The position numbers and the translations under genes are program-made. From Brevundimonas vesicularis (lineage in GTDB: Bacteria > Pseudomonadota > Alphaproteobacteria > Caulobacterales > Caulobacteraceae), in the NCBI RefSeq assembly GCF_014204545.1, contig NZ_JACHLJ010000003.1, positions 310,001 to 374,000 on the forward strand: DNA of 64,000 nucleotides, given 5' to 3'. The notes under the pieces are model-generated. The model did not search any database, was not told where the DNA came from, and saw only the letters and a program-made list of their open reading frames with translations. Shown in pieces: positions 9,353-18,516 of the stretch. Every line of letters begins with the position of its first letter. Position 1 is the stretch's first letter.

Positions 9353-11325
9353 ACCGCCACCTGCGCGCCAAGCTCGACCACGCGGCCGGGCGGGATGTGG
9401 AAGAAGTCGGTCGGATTGGCGGCGTTGCGCATCAGGAAGATGAACAGCTTGTCCTGCCACAGCGGCATGCCCTGACGCGCCGACGGGATCAGCGAACGGC
9501 GACCCAGGAAGAAGCTGGTCGACATGATGTCGAACTTCAGCCCCTGCTTGCGGCAAAGGCCCAGGGCGCGCGGCACGTTCGGCGTCTCCATGAAGCCGTA
9601 GGTGACCGTGACCTTCTTGAAGTCGTCGTTGATTGGCTCCATCCGCACACGGTCGGCTTCCTTGACGCGCGGGCGCTCGGAGGTGCGCACGGTCAGGATG
9701 ACGTTCTTCTCGTGCAACACCTTGTTGTGCTTGAGATTGTGCATCAGAGCGACCGGCGCGACGTCGGGATCCGAGGTCAGGAAGATAGCCATGCCCGGCG
9801 CACGATGCGGCGGACGGGCCTGAAGCATCTCGATCAGATCGTTCAGCGGCAGGCTGTCCTTGCGCGTCTTGGTCGTCAGAATCTGCGTCCCCCGCACCCA
9901 GGTCCACATCACCACGACCAGCAGGGCGCCCAGCACCAGCGGCATCCAGGCCCCGTCCGGAATCTTCAGCAGATTGGAAGTCAGGAAGACGCTGTCGATG
10001 AAGGCGAACGGAATGAGGGTCCCCGCCACCGCCCACATCGGCCACTTCCAGCCCTTGCGTATAACCGAATAGGCCATCAGCGTATTGACCAGCATGGTGC
10101 CGGTCACCGCCACGCCATAGGCGGCCGTTAGGTTATGCGAGCTTTGGAACACGACCAGCAGCACCAGCACCCCGACCATCAGGAAGGTGTTGACCGCCGG
10201 CACGAAGATCTGTCCGGCCTGGGTCTCAGAGGTATTCTTGATATCGATGCGCGGCAGAAGGCCCAACTGAACCGCCTGCTGCGTCACCGAGAAGGCGCCG
10301 GTGATCACCGCCTGTGAGGCGATGACGGTCGCGGCGGTCGCCAGGATCAGCATCGGCCAATAGGCGAACTGCGGCACCATGTTCCAGAACGGGTTCTCGG
10401 ACGCGGCCGGATTGTCCAGGATCAGGGCGCCCTGACCCAGGTAGTTCAGCGTCAGGCACGGCAGGACGAAGGCCAGCCAGCCCATGCGGATCGGCGCCTT
10501 TCCGAAATGGCCCATGTCGGCATAGAGGGCCTCGGCCCCCGTGACGGCCAGGAAGACGCTGCCCAGGATAACGAAGCCTAGGAAGCCGTCGTTGAGCAGA
10601 AGCATGACGCCATAGTGGGGCGACAGGGCCCGCAGCACGCTGACGTCGTCGAAGATATGATACAGCCCCAGCGCCCCCAGGCTCAGGAACCAGACGGCGG
10701 TGATCGGGCCGAAATATTTGGCCAGGCTGGCCGTGCCGCGCGACTGGACCAGGAACAGGGCGATCAGGATGCCGGCCGAGATCGGCACGATGAAGGAGTC
10801 CAGCCGCCCGGCCAGACCCGGCGCATCCTGCAGGCCCTCGACTGCGGACAGGACCGAGATGGCGGGCGTGATGATGCCGTCCCCATAGAACAGGGCCGCG
10901 CCGCAGACGCCGAGAATGAAAATCCACGCACTGCGCCGACCGACCGCGAACTGGGCCAGGGCCATCAGCGACAGGGTGCCGCCCTCGCCCTTGTTGTCGG
11001 CGCGCATCAGGAAGAAGACGTATTTGAACGTCACCACCACCATCAGCGCCCAGAAGGCCAGCGAAACCACGCCGATCACGGCCAGATCGCCGCCGACGCC
11101 GGAGCGCGCATGGTCGATCGCCTCGCGCAGGGCGTAAAGCGGGCTGGTGCCGATGTCGCCGAACACCACGCCGATCGCGCCGATGGTCAGGGCCCAAAAG
11201 CCACCGTGCTTGGCGGCCTGGCCGCCCGGGATGTGGGATTCCGGACCCGTGGCGTGGGTGGGCTTGTCCGGCGTGTTCGACGCGGGCGAGGGAGCGCTCG
11301 CGTCGTGGGGAGTGTCCCCGGCCAT
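9349..11325 (-). CDS. kup: KUP-family potassium uptake transporter
   Basis: Inner-membrane K+ uptake protein, probably a proton symporter, 658 residues. The family signature is at the start of the first helix: IGVVFGDIGTSPLYALRE. About twelve hydrophobic segments follow (for example GGDLAVIGVVSLAFWALMVV, ALFYGDGIITPAISVLSAVE, ALYADMGHFGKAPIRMGW). The cytoplasmic C-terminal domain ends in DFFHIPPGRVVELGAQVAV. ATG 11325 has a strong GGAGG six bases upstream; ATG 11388 lacks one. It is the first gene of the apparent kup-rsmB-rpe-heparinase unit, and its promoter should lie in the 170-base divergent region shared with the Rrf2 gene. Confidence 0.95.
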   Translation of the reverse strand: MAGDTPHDASAPSPASNTPDKPTHATGPESHIPGGQAAKHGGFWALTIGAIGVVFGDIGTSPLYALREAIDHARSGVGGDLAVIGVVSLAFWALMVVVTFKYVFFLMRADNKGEGGTLSLMALAQFAVGRRSAWIFILGVCGAALFYGDGIITPAISVLSAVEGLQDAPGLAGRLDSFIVPISAGILIALFLVQSRGTASLAKYFGPITAVWFLSLGALGLYHIFDDVSVLRALSPHYGVMLLLNDGFLGFVILGSVFLAVTGAEALYADMGHFGKAPIRMGWLAFVLPCLTLNYLGQGALILDNPAASENPFWNMVPQFAYWPMLILATAATVIASQAVITGAFSVTQQAVQLGLLPRIDIKNTSETQAGQIFVPAVNTFLMVGVLVLLVVFQSSHNLTAAYGVAVTGTMLVNTLMAYSVIRKGWKWPMWAVAGTLIPFAFIDSVFLTSNLLKIPDGAWMPLVLGALLVVVMWTWVRGTQILTTKTRKDSLPLNDLIEMLQARPPHRAPGMAIFLTSDPDVAPVALMHNLKHNKVLHEKNVILTVRTSERPRVKEADRVRMEPINDDFKKVTVTYGFMETPNVPRALGLCRKQGLKFDIMSTSFFLGRRSLIPSARQGMPLWQDKLFIFLMRNAANPTDFFHIPPGRVVELGAQVAV

Positions 11326-11493
11326 GCGTATCCTCCGGGTCTCCGACGCGGCGTCGGTCCCTTCAAAGCGGCGAGCCTTTAGGCTCATTCCACGCGGTCT
11401 TCAATCGCGCCGCAGCGGATTCGGTTTCGGCGTTCTGCGGCGCGATTTGTGATTCGGCTCCTGAACGCCTATTTTCGCATCAGGAACAGAACC

Positions 11494-11964
11494 ATGTCAG
11501 ACAGCCAACGCTTCCCCGTCGCCGCCCACGCCCTGGCCTATATGGCCCACAAGGGCGCGTTCGGGCCTGCGCAGGCGATGCCCAGCGGCGTGCTGGCGTC
11601 CTCGATTCCAACCAATCCCGTCGTGGTGCGCCGCGTGACCGCCCTTCTGGCCAAGGCTGGTCTGATCGCCACCCGTCCGGGCGCGACCGGCGGCTCCTGG
11701 CTGTTGCGTCAGCCCGAGGACATTCGGCTGGATCAGGTGCTGAAGGCGGTGAACGGCTGCGCCCACATCGGTTCGCCCCCCGCCGGCGCCAAGGGTTGCC
11801 CGATCAGCGAACACATCCCGCGCCAAGTCGCCAAGGCCCTGACCGCCGCCGACGAGGCCGCGACCGAAGCCCTGTCCAAGATCACCATCGCCGACCTTTT
11901 GGCCGAAAACCCGATCTCGCTGGCGGCCTTCGCGCCGCACAAATCCTGCCCCGTCGCGGCCTGA
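11494..11964 (+). CDS. Rrf2-family transcriptional regulator
   Basis: 156-residue winged-helix DNA-binding protein of the Rrf2 family. The N-terminal helices (PVAAHALAYMAHKG, GVLASSIPTNPVVVRRV) and the wing with the conserved Gly-rich turn (KAGLIATRPGATGGSWLL) are typical. Two cysteines (GCAHIG, KGCPISEH) lie in the usual effector or cofactor region. The spacing is not the classical three-cysteine IscR pattern, so an Fe-S cluster is not assured. ATG 11494 follows AGGAACAGAACC, a fair ribosome site. The gene is divergent from kup and seven bases before the SDR gene, so regulation of the latter is plausible. Confidence 0.9.
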   Translation: MSDSQRFPVAAHALAYMAHKGAFGPAQAMPSGVLASSIPTNPVVVRRVTALLAKAGLIATRPGATGGSWLLRQPEDIRLDQVLKAVNGCAHIGSPPAGAKGCPISEHIPRQVAKALTAADEAATEALSKITIADLLAENPISLAAFAPHKSCPVAA

Positions 11965-11971
11965 TCGCGCC

Positions 11972-12769
11972 GTGAATCGGACCGTTCTGATCACCGGCGC
12001 CTCAGCCGGCATCGGCGCGGCCCTGGCTCGGACCTATGCGGCCGAGGGCTGGAATGTGATCCTGACAGCGCGTCGCCAAGGCCCGTTGCAGGCTCTGGCT
12101 GACGAACTGACCGCCGCCAAGGGCGTGACCGCGACTGTCATTTCCGAAGACCTGTCCGACCCCGTAGCGCCCGAGCGGCTGGTCGCGACCATCGCGGCCC
12201 GCGGCCTGACCGTCGACGGCCTGGTCAACAATGCGGGTTTCAGCCGGGTCACCGGATTTCTGGACACGGACCTAAGCGCCCACCGCGCCATGATCCAGGT
12301 GATGCTGACCGCGCCGGTCGAGCTGTCGCGCCTGTTGCTGCCCGGCATGATCCAGCGCGGCTTCGGCCGGGTGCTGAACGTCGCCTCGCTGGCCGGCCAG
12401 ATGCCCGCGACGGGCGGCGACACCCTGTACGGGCCGATCAAGAGCTTCCTGATCAAGGCGTCGCAGGGCTTGTATCTTGAGACGCTGGGAACCGGCGTTC
12501 ACGTGACGGTGCTGAACCCCGGCTACACCCTGACCGAGTTCCATGACGTCAACGGCTCGCGCGAGCAGGTCTCCAGCGCCTATCCGACCTGGATGTGGAT
12601 GGACGCCGTGCGCGTGGCGCGCATCGGCCATGACGCCTGCGAGGCCAACCGTCCCAGCGTCACCCCCGGCGTCATGAACAACGTCATGGCCGGACTGGCC
12701 CGCTTCCTGCCCGATGGCCTGGCGCTCCGCATGGTGGCGAACCATGCGAAGCGGCTGGACCGGATCTGA
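11972..12769 (+). CDS. SDR-family NAD(P)-dependent oxidoreductase
   Basis: 265-residue classical short-chain dehydrogenase. The cofactor motif TGASAGIG is at residues 7-14, NNAG follows strand four, and the catalytic region shows NVASLAGQMP with YGPIKSF supplying Tyr and Lys. The start is a GTG seven bases after the Rrf2 stop, indicating a two-gene operon. The C-terminus (GVMNNVMAGLARFLPDGLALRMV) resembles the DltE/YohF type of short-chain reductase, of unknown substrate. It meets lpdA tail to tail with no gap: its stop ends at 12769 and the lpdA stop begins at 12770. Confidence 0.9.
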   Translation: MNRTVLITGASAGIGAALARTYAAEGWNVILTARRQGPLQALADELTAAKGVTATVISEDLSDPVAPERLVATIAARGLTVDGLVNNAGFSRVTGFLDTDLSAHRAMIQVMLTAPVELSRLLLPGMIQRGFGRVLNVASLAGQMPATGGDTLYGPIKSFLIKASQGLYLETLGTGVHVTVLNPGYTLTEFHDVNGSREQVSSAYPTWMWMDAVRVARIGHDACEANRPSVTPGVMNNVMAGLARFLPDGLALRMVANHAKRLDRI

Positions 12770-14164
12770 TCAGATGTGGATGGCGTGCCCGAGGGCGCGC
12801 AGGCTGGCCTCGTGGAAGGCCTCGCCCAGCGTCGGGTGGACGTGAATCGTCCCGGCGACGTCTTCCAGCACTGCGCCCATCTCCAGCATCTGGGCGAAGC
12901 TGTTGGACAGTTCCGACACATGCTGGCCCACCGCCTGGATGCCCAGGATGCGATGATCGCCCTTGTTCGCGATCACCCGCACGAAGCCGCCGTCCTCGCC
13001 CGCCTCGATGGCCAGGGCTCGGCCGATGGCGGCGAAGGGGAAGACCGACTGGATCACATCGTCGCGGCCCGCGACCTCCTTGGGACCAAGGCCTGCGGAG
13101 ACGATCTCCGGCTCGGTGAAACAGACGGCGGCGATGGTGACGGGATCGAACACCCGGTCATGACCCGCGATAATCTCGGCGACCACTTCCCCTTGCGCCG
13201 AGCCCTTGTGGGCCAGCATGGGTTCGCCCGTCAGGTCGCCGACAGCCCAGACGTTCTTCATGCTGGTGGCGCAGCGCTGGTCAATCTTCACGAACGGGCC
13301 GGCCATGGCCACGCCCATGTTTTCCAGGCCCCAGCCTTGCGTGCGCGGACGCCGGCCGACCGTGACCAGCACCTTGTCGGCGTCAAGTTGCAGCGGCTCG
13401 CCGTCCTTCGTCGTGATCGACAGCTTTCCGTCGCCGAAGCCCCCGGCGCGTGCGCCCAGATGCAGCTCGACGCCATGCTTCTCCAGCCACTTGGCGACCG
13501 GATCGGTCAGGGCCTTGTCGTAGAGCGGCAGGATGCGCTCAGCCATTTCGACGACGGCCACCTCGGCGCCCAGCTTGCGATAGGCGATGCCCAGTTCCAG
13601 CCCGATATAGCCGCCGCCTACGACGACCAGCTTCTTGGGGACCTCCGATAGGCTCAGTGCCTCGGTCGAGGAGATGACGTCGCCGCCGAACGGCAGGAAG
13701 GGCAGTTCGACCGGCTCGGACCCCGTCGCCAGGATGACGTGTTCGGCGGTGATGCGGATGTCGCCTTCGTCGGTCTTCACCACGCAGGTCTTGGCGTCGG
13801 CGAACTCGGCCCAGCCCTTGATGACCTTGACCTTGGCCTTCTTCAACAGGGCCGCGACCCCGGCGTTCAGCTTACGGACGATGCCGTCCTTCCACGCGAC
13901 CGTCTGCGACATGTCGATGGCGGGCGCCGCCGCCGTAATGCCCAGCGTCCCGCCGCCGGCCGCCTTGGCAACCGTCTCGAACTTGCCCGCCGCATGGATG
14001 ATGGCCTTTGACGGAATACAGCCGACGTTCAGGCAGGTCCCCCCCAGCCCATCGCCGCCGTCCACCAGCACGGTGTCCAGCCCCAACTGGCCGCAACGGA
14101 TGCCCGCGACATAGCCGCCGGTGCCCGCGCCGATGATCAAGACTTTGGTTTTGAGCTGCTGCAT
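12770..14164 (-). CDS. lpdA: Dihydrolipoyl dehydrogenase (E3)
   Basis: FAD-dependent E3 component that reoxidises dihydrolipoyl groups of 2-oxoacid dehydrogenase complexes using NAD+. 464 residues. FAD motif [10 protein letters not shown] is near residue 13; the redox disulfide is Cys44/Cys49 in [17 protein letters not shown]-binding motif is [12 protein letters not shown]. The C-terminal dimer-interface His-Glu pair is in [12 protein letters not shown]. It is the last gene of the bkd cluster, separated from bkdB by 177 bases of palindromic repeats. By position it is the dedicated E3 of the branched-chain complex (LpdV role), though it may also serve other complexes. Confidence 0.96.
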   Translation of the reverse strand: MQQLKTKVLIIGAGTGGYVAGIRCGQLGLDTVLVDGGDGLGGTCLNVGCIPSKAIIHAAGKFETVAKAAGGGTLGITAAAPAIDMSQTVAWKDGIVRKLNAGVAALLKKAKVKVIKGWAEFADAKTCVVKTDEGDIRITAEHVILATGSEPVELPFLPFGGDVISSTEALSLSEVPKKLVVVGGGYIGLELGIAYRKLGAEVAVVEMAERILPLYDKALTDPVAKWLEKHGVELHLGARAGGFGDGKLSITTKDGEPLQLDADKVLVTVGRRPRTQGWGLENMGVAMAGPFVKIDQRCATSMKNVWAVGDLTGEPMLAHKGSAQGEVVAEIIAGHDRVFDPVTIAAVCFTEPEIVSAGLGPKEVAGRDDVIQSVFPFAAIGRALAIEAGEDGGFVRVIANKGDHRILGIQAVGQHVSELSNSFAQMLEMGAVLEDVAGTIHVHPTLGEAFHEASLRALGHAIHI

Positions 14165-14186
14165 CGTCTTTTCCGTCTCATCCTGC

Positions 14187-14339
14187 CGACCCTCTCCCGG
14201 CGGGAGAGGGCTTGAGCGCGCGACGCCCCCGGCGTCGTTCTTGCGCGAAAGGGTGAGGGTCGGACGGTGCGGACTGGCCCACCGGCAGAACCCTCATCCG
14301 GCCCTTTGGGGCCACCTTCTCCCGACGGGGAAGGGCGTC
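14187..14339. repeat. Palindromic repeat cluster between bkdB and lpdA
   Basis: The gap between bkdB and lpdA is almost wholly inverted repeats. Outer arms CGACCCTC (14187-14194) and GAGGGTCG (14255-14262) enclose two hairpins: a GC-rich stem of CCCTCTCCCG with CGGGAGAGGG, and CGACGCC with GGCGTCG. A second module (about 14291-14339) contains CCCTCATCCGGCCC and CTTCTCCCGACGGGGAAGGG. The sequence type resembles the REP-like intergenic repeats of alphaproteobacteria. It may stabilise or attenuate the bkd transcript before lpdA. Confidence 0.75.
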
Positions 14340-14341
14340 GT

Positions 14342-15991
14342 CTAGACCATCCACAAGGTCGCCGGATGCTCCAGCAGCCCCTTGATCCGCTGGACGAAGA
14401 CCGCCGCGTCATGCCCGTCCACGATCCGGTGATCGAAGCTCGACGACAGGTTCATCATCTTGCGCACGACCATCTGGCCGTCGCGGACGACGACCCGTTC
14501 GGCGATCTTGTTGGGGCCGACGATGGCGACCTCGGGGTGGTTGATGATCGGGGTGTGGACCACCCCGCCCAGGGTTCCCAGCGAGGTGATGGTGATGGTC
14601 GAGCCCGACAGCTCATCGCGCTTGGCCGAACCGTCCTTGGCCGCGCCCGACACACGCGCGATCTCCAGCGCCGTGTCATAGGGACCGCGCGCCTCGGCAT
14701 GGCGGACCACCGGCACCATCAGGCCGTTCGGCGTCTGGGCGGCGATGCCCAGATGGACCGGGGCGTGCTGGGTCAGAACGCCGGCTTCATCGTCATAGGT
14801 GGCGTTGATCTGAGGCTGGTCGCGCAGGGCAACCACGATGGCGCGGGCGATGAAGGGCAGGACGTTCAGCTTGGGCTGATCCTTGGACTTCGTCGCGTTC
14901 AGGTGGGCGCGCAGCTCCTCCACCGCCGTCATGTCGATTTCCTCGACATAGGTGATGTGGGGAATGCGGCGCACGCTCTCGGCCATCTTCTCCGCAATCT
15001 TGCGGCGCAGGCCGATGATCTTGACCTCGGTCGTCCCTTGCGCCTTCGCATAGGTCGAGCCGCCGCCGGACGGCGCCGACGCGGGTTGCGAACCGCCGCG
15101 CGCGATGAAGCCGTCCAGATCCTCGTGCGTGATCCGACCCGCCGGGCCGGAACCGGGCACGAAGGTCAGATCGACGCCCAGGTCCCGCGCGCGATTGCGC
15201 ACGGCTGGCGAGGCCGACGGGCGTTCGCCGGGCGCGCGGCCGGTAAGGGCGGGAACGGGCTTGGAGGGCGCGGTCGCTGAAGTCGCGTTTCGGGTCTTCG
15301 AAATCGCGGCGGAAACCGTCGTCGCATTCTCGGCCGACTTCGGGGCCTGTTTCGGCGCTGAGACGGGCGTCGAGACATTGCCCCGACCCTCGACATCGAA
15401 CGCGACCAGCGGCCCCCCGACCGGCACCGACTTGCCCGCTTCGCCGTACAGGGCGACGACCGTTCCGGCGACCGGCGAAGTGATCTCGACCGTGGCTTTG
15501 TCGGTCATGATGTCGGCGATGATCTGGTCTTCCTCGACCGCATCCCCGACCTTGACGTGCCAGCCGACCAGTTCGGCTTCGGCCGTGCCTTCGCCGACGT
15601 CGGGTAGTTTGAAGACATAGTTGCCGGATGTCGGCGCGTCGGCAGCAGGAACCGCCGGTGTCTCGACCTTCGGCGCCTCGGCGACCACGGGCGCGGGGTC
15701 CGGCTTGGTGGGGGCGACGGGCGTTGCGGCACCATCGGCATTGCCCGCCCCCTCGACCTCAAACTCCACCAAGGGACCGCGCACCGGCACCATGGCGCCG
15801 GGTTCGCCGTGCAGGGCGAGGACCTTGCCGCTGACCGGGGCGGTGATCTCGACCGTGGCCTTGTCGGTCATGACGTCGGCGACGATTTGGTCCTCGGCGA
15901 CGGTGTCGCCGACCTTGACGTGCCATCCGACCAGTTCAGCCTCGGCGGTGCCTTCGCCCACGTCGGGCAGTTTGAAGACGAAACGACCCAT
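14342..15991 (-). CDS. bkdB: Branched-chain 2-oxoacid dehydrogenase E2 (dihydrolipoyl transacylase) with two lipoyl domains
   Basis: 549-residue core subunit that carries acyl groups on lipoyl-lysine. It has two nearly identical lipoyl domains: residues about 1-82 with Lys44, and about 124-203 with Lys165, each in DVMTDKATVEI or DIMTDKATVEI. A Pro/Ala/Lys-rich linker leads to the peripheral subunit-binding domain (SPAVRNRARDLGVDL, GRITHEDLDGFI). The catalytic acyltransferase domain ends in SFDHRIVDGHDAAVF, with the HxxxDG signature. ATG 15991 is preceded by GGAGG inside the end of bkdA2. Most BkdB proteins have one lipoyl domain, so the duplication is a local feature. Confidence 0.95.
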   Translation of the reverse strand: MGRFVFKLPDVGEGTAEAELVGWHVKVGDTVAEDQIVADVMTDKATVEITAPVSGKVLALHGEPGAMVPVRGPLVEFEVEGAGNADGAATPVAPTKPDPAPVVAEAPKVETPAVPAADAPTSGNYVFKLPDVGEGTAEAELVGWHVKVGDAVEEDQIIADIMTDKATVEITSPVAGTVVALYGEAGKSVPVGGPLVAFDVEGRGNVSTPVSAPKQAPKSAENATTVSAAISKTRNATSATAPSKPVPALTGRAPGERPSASPAVRNRARDLGVDLTFVPGSGPAGRITHEDLDGFIARGGSQPASAPSGGGSTYAKAQGTTEVKIIGLRRKIAEKMAESVRRIPHITYVEEIDMTAVEELRAHLNATKSKDQPKLNVLPFIARAIVVALRDQPQINATYDDEAGVLTQHAPVHLGIAAQTPNGLMVPVVRHAEARGPYDTALEIARVSGAAKDGSAKRDELSGSTITITSLGTLGGVVHTPIINHPEVAIVGPNKIAERVVVRDGQMVVRKMMNLSSSFDHRIVDGHDAAVFVQRIKGLLEHPATLWMV

Positions 15992-15992
15992 C

Positions 15993-17117
15993 TTATCGAC
16001 CTCCCGTCATGACGCTCTTCAAGGCGTCTGCGACCCTTTGCGGTCCGGGGAAATATTCCCATTCGAAAGCGTGCGGATAGGGCGTGTCCCAACCGGTGAC
16101 GCGCGCGATCGGCGCCTCCAGGGAATAGAAGCAGCGCTCCTGCACGAGAGCCGACAGCTCCCCGCCGAAGCCCGAGGTCTTGGGCGCCTCATGCACGATG
16201 ACGCAGCGGCCGGTCTTCTTCACCGAGGCCTCGATGGCTTCGATGTCCAGCGGCACGAGCGAGCGCAGGTCGATGACCTCGGCGTCCACGCCCGCGTGTT
16301 CCGCGCCGGCCAGGGCGACCCAGACCATTGTGCCATAGGCCAGGATGGTGACGTCGTTTCCTTCGCGCATCACGCGCGCCTTGCCGATGGGCTCGACATA
16401 TTTGCCGGTCGGGACCTGGGCCAGATCCTGGGCCTTCCACGGGCTGACCGGCTTCTCGTGCCAGCCGTCGAACGGCCCATTGTAGAGGCGCTTCGGCTCG
16501 AAGAAGACGACCGGATCGTCATCCTCGATGGCGGCGGTCAGCAGGCCCTTGGCGTCATAGGGGTTGGACGGAATAACGACCTTCAGACCCGCGATGTGGG
16601 TGAACAGGCTTTCGGGCGACTGGCTGTGGGTCTGGCCGCCGAAGATGCCGCCGCCATAGGGGCTGCGCACAGTGATCGGCGAGGTGAACTGACCGCCCGA
16701 GCGGTAGCGCATCTTGGCCGCTTCCGAGACGATCTGGTCGTAGGCCGGGTAGATGTAGTCGGCGAACTGAATCTCGACGACCGGACGCAGGCCATAGGCG
16801 CCCATGCCGATCGCGGCGGCGACGATGCCGCATTCCGAAATCGGGGCATCGAAGCTGCGGGTCAGGCCGTGCTTCTGCTGCAACTTGTCGGTGACGCGGA
16901 AGACGCCGCCGAAATAGCCGGCGTCCTCGCCGAACGACAGGACGTTGGCGTCTTCGGCCATCTTGACGTCGATGGCCGAGTTCAGCGCCTGGATCATGTT
17001 CATGGGGACCACGCCCGCGCCCGTCGCTTCCGAGGCGGGGGCGGCGTTCTGGTCGACCATGTCCGGTTCGACGCCGTCGTTGCGGTCGGCGTCGGTGAAG
17101 GTGGTTTGCTCGCTCAT
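15993..17117 (-). CDS. bkdA2: Branched-chain 2-oxoacid dehydrogenase E1 beta subunit
   Basis: 374-residue beta subunit of the thiamine-diphosphate E1 enzyme. The domain starts around residue 38 with VPMNMIQALNSAIDVKMAED. Typical motifs are VLSFGEDAGYFGGVFRVT, DAPISECGIVAAAIGMGA, EIQFADYIYPAYDQI and VFFEPKRLYNG. The last is a feature of branched-chain-type E1 beta. About 37 extra N-terminal residues are acidic and low in complexity. ATG 17117 lies two bases after the bkdA1 stop. It forms the E1 heterotetramer with the upstream alpha subunit and feeds bkdB. Confidence 0.95.
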   Translation of the reverse strand: MSEQTTFTDADRNDGVEPDMVDQNAAPASEATGAGVVPMNMIQALNSAIDVKMAEDANVLSFGEDAGYFGGVFRVTDKLQQKHGLTRSFDAPISECGIVAAAIGMGAYGLRPVVEIQFADYIYPAYDQIVSEAAKMRYRSGGQFTSPITVRSPYGGGIFGGQTHSQSPESLFTHIAGLKVVIPSNPYDAKGLLTAAIEDDDPVVFFEPKRLYNGPFDGWHEKPVSPWKAQDLAQVPTGKYVEPIGKARVMREGNDVTILAYGTMVWVALAGAEHAGVDAEVIDLRSLVPLDIEAIEASVKKTGRCVIVHEAPKTSGFGGELSALVQERCFYSLEAPIARVTGWDTPYPHAFEWEYFPGPQRVADALKSVMTGGR

Positions 17118-17119
17118 GG

Positions 17120-18379
17120 TCAGACCCCCACCTCGCGGCGCTGTTCGATCAGGCGCCAGTCTTCGGTCGCATAGACCTCTTCGAACATCGTCTTCACGCT
17201 GGGACGCGACTGGCCCAGGGTGCCGATGGCTTCGGATTCCTTGCCGGCGGCGCGGACCTGCTCGACGGCGTCCTTCAGCGCGGCGGCGTGACGCTCGTCG
17301 TCCCATTCGCCGATGACGGTCAGATGCTGGCGCAGACGTTCGATCGGATCGCCCAGCGGCCATTTCTCATGCTCGTCGCCCGGGCGATAGCGGCTGGGGT
17401 CGTCGGAGGTCGAGTGCGGGGCGCCGCGATAGGTGAACAGCTCAATCACCGTCGCCCCTTGGTTCGACCGGGCGCGCTCCTCGGCCCACTGGGTCGCCGC
17501 CCAGACCGCCAGGAAGTCGTTGCCGTCCACCCGCAGGGCCGGCAAGCCATAGCCGATGGCCTTGGAGGCAAAGGTCGTTTCAAGCCCGCCGGCGATGCCC
17601 TGGAAGGAGCTGATGGCCCACTGATTGTTGACGACGTTCAGGATGACCGGAGCGCGATACACCGAGGCGAAGGTCAGGGCGTTGTGGAAGTCCCCTTCTG
17701 CCGTGGCGCCGTCGCCGATCCAGCTGATGGCGATCTTGTCGTCGCCCTTGTAGGCGCTGGCCATGGCCCAACCGACCGCTTGCGGCACTTGGGTGCCCAG
17801 ATTGCCGCTGATGGTGAAGAAGCCATAGTCCTTGGCCGAATACATGATCGGCAGCTGGCGGCCTTTTATCGGATCTTCGGCGTTCGAATAGATCTGGTTC
17901 ATCATCGCGACCAGCGGGTAACCGCGCGCGATCAGAAGCCCCTGCTGGCGATAGGTGGGGAAGCCCATGTCCTCGCGGCTCAGGATCATGCCCTGCGCGA
18001 CTGCGATGGCCTCTTCGCCGGTGCACTTCATATAGAAGCTGGTCTTGCCCTGGCGGTGGGCGCGGTGCATTCGGTCGTCGAAGGCGCGCGTCAGGATCAT
18101 GGCCTTCAGGCCGCGACGCATCGTCTCGGGATCCAGGCGTGGGTTCCACGGACCGACCGCGGCGCCCTCATCATCCAGCACCCGAATCAGGCGGAAGGCG
18201 AGATCGCGCATCTGATAGGGCGTCGATCCGACCTCGGGCCGTTCGACGACACCGGCAGGGTCCATCTGCAAATGGCTGAAGTCCGGCGCATCGCCGGGAC
18301 GGCCGGACGGCTCCGGTACGCGCAAGGACAGGGGCTGGCTGTTCTTTTTGTTCATTTTGTCGTTCATGCGGGCGTCCAT
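17120..18379 (-). CDS. bkdA1: Branched-chain 2-oxoacid dehydrogenase E1 alpha subunit
   Basis: About 419-residue E1 alpha, decarboxylating the 2-oxoacids of valine, leucine and isoleucine. Its extended N-terminus (SLRVPEPSGRPG, DFSHLQMDPAG) is like that of Pseudomonas BkdA1, which separates it from pyruvate E1 alpha. The thiamine-diphosphate motif begins at WIGDGATAEGDFHNALT and ends in VVNNQWAIS. Other motifs are FYMKCTGEEA, FPTYRQQG and the phosphorylation-loop region RGAPHSTSDDPSRYRP. I chose ATG 18379; ATG 18367 or 18355 are possible since no ribosome site is clear. It heads the bkd operon, divergent from a TTG-started Lrp-type gene. Confidence 0.94.
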   Translation of the reverse strand: MDARMNDKMNKKNSQPLSLRVPEPSGRPGDAPDFSHLQMDPAGVVERPEVGSTPYQMRDLAFRLIRVLDDEGAAVGPWNPRLDPETMRRGLKAMILTRAFDDRMHRAHRQGKTSFYMKCTGEEAIAVAQGMILSREDMGFPTYRQQGLLIARGYPLVAMMNQIYSNAEDPIKGRQLPIMYSAKDYGFFTISGNLGTQVPQAVGWAMASAYKGDDKIAISWIGDGATAEGDFHNALTFASVYRAPVILNVVNNQWAISSFQGIAGGLETTFASKAIGYGLPALRVDGNDFLAVWAATQWAEERARSNQGATVIELFTYRGAPHSTSDDPSRYRPGDEHEKWPLGDPIERLRQHLTVIGEWDDERHAAALKDAVEQVRAAGKESEAIGTLGQSRPSVKTMFEEVYATEDWRLIEQRREVGV

Positions 18380-18467
18380 ATCCGTTCTGGGGTCCGTCCG
18401 TGTTTCCTCTGGACGTGTGATAACACGCCGCTTAAGCAGGTGCTCGCTCAATTTGACCTTGCGCAAT

Positions 18468-18479
18468 CCCGATATCGGG
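18468..18479. promoter_or_regulatory. Perfect palindrome in the bkdA1/Lrp-type divergent region
   Basis: CCCGATATCGGG is a perfect 12-base palindrome within the 137-base divergent intergenic region. It is followed by an AT-rich run (TATTTTATTTCGCGATAATC) unlike the surrounding GC-rich DNA. Lrp/AsnC proteins bind palindromic or AT-rich sites next to their own gene, so this is a candidate operator for control of bkd and autoregulation. The assignment is inference. Confidence 0.45.
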
Positions 18480-18516
18480 TATTTTATTTCGCGATAATCA
18501 TAATCGGAGAAACGCA

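Noticed and set aside
9353..10045. In-frame upstream extension of the RsmB-type gene, reaching into kup
   Set aside because: The methyltransferase has a proper start at 9352 overlapping the kup stop; the extension lies antisense-like inside kup and has no homology pattern.
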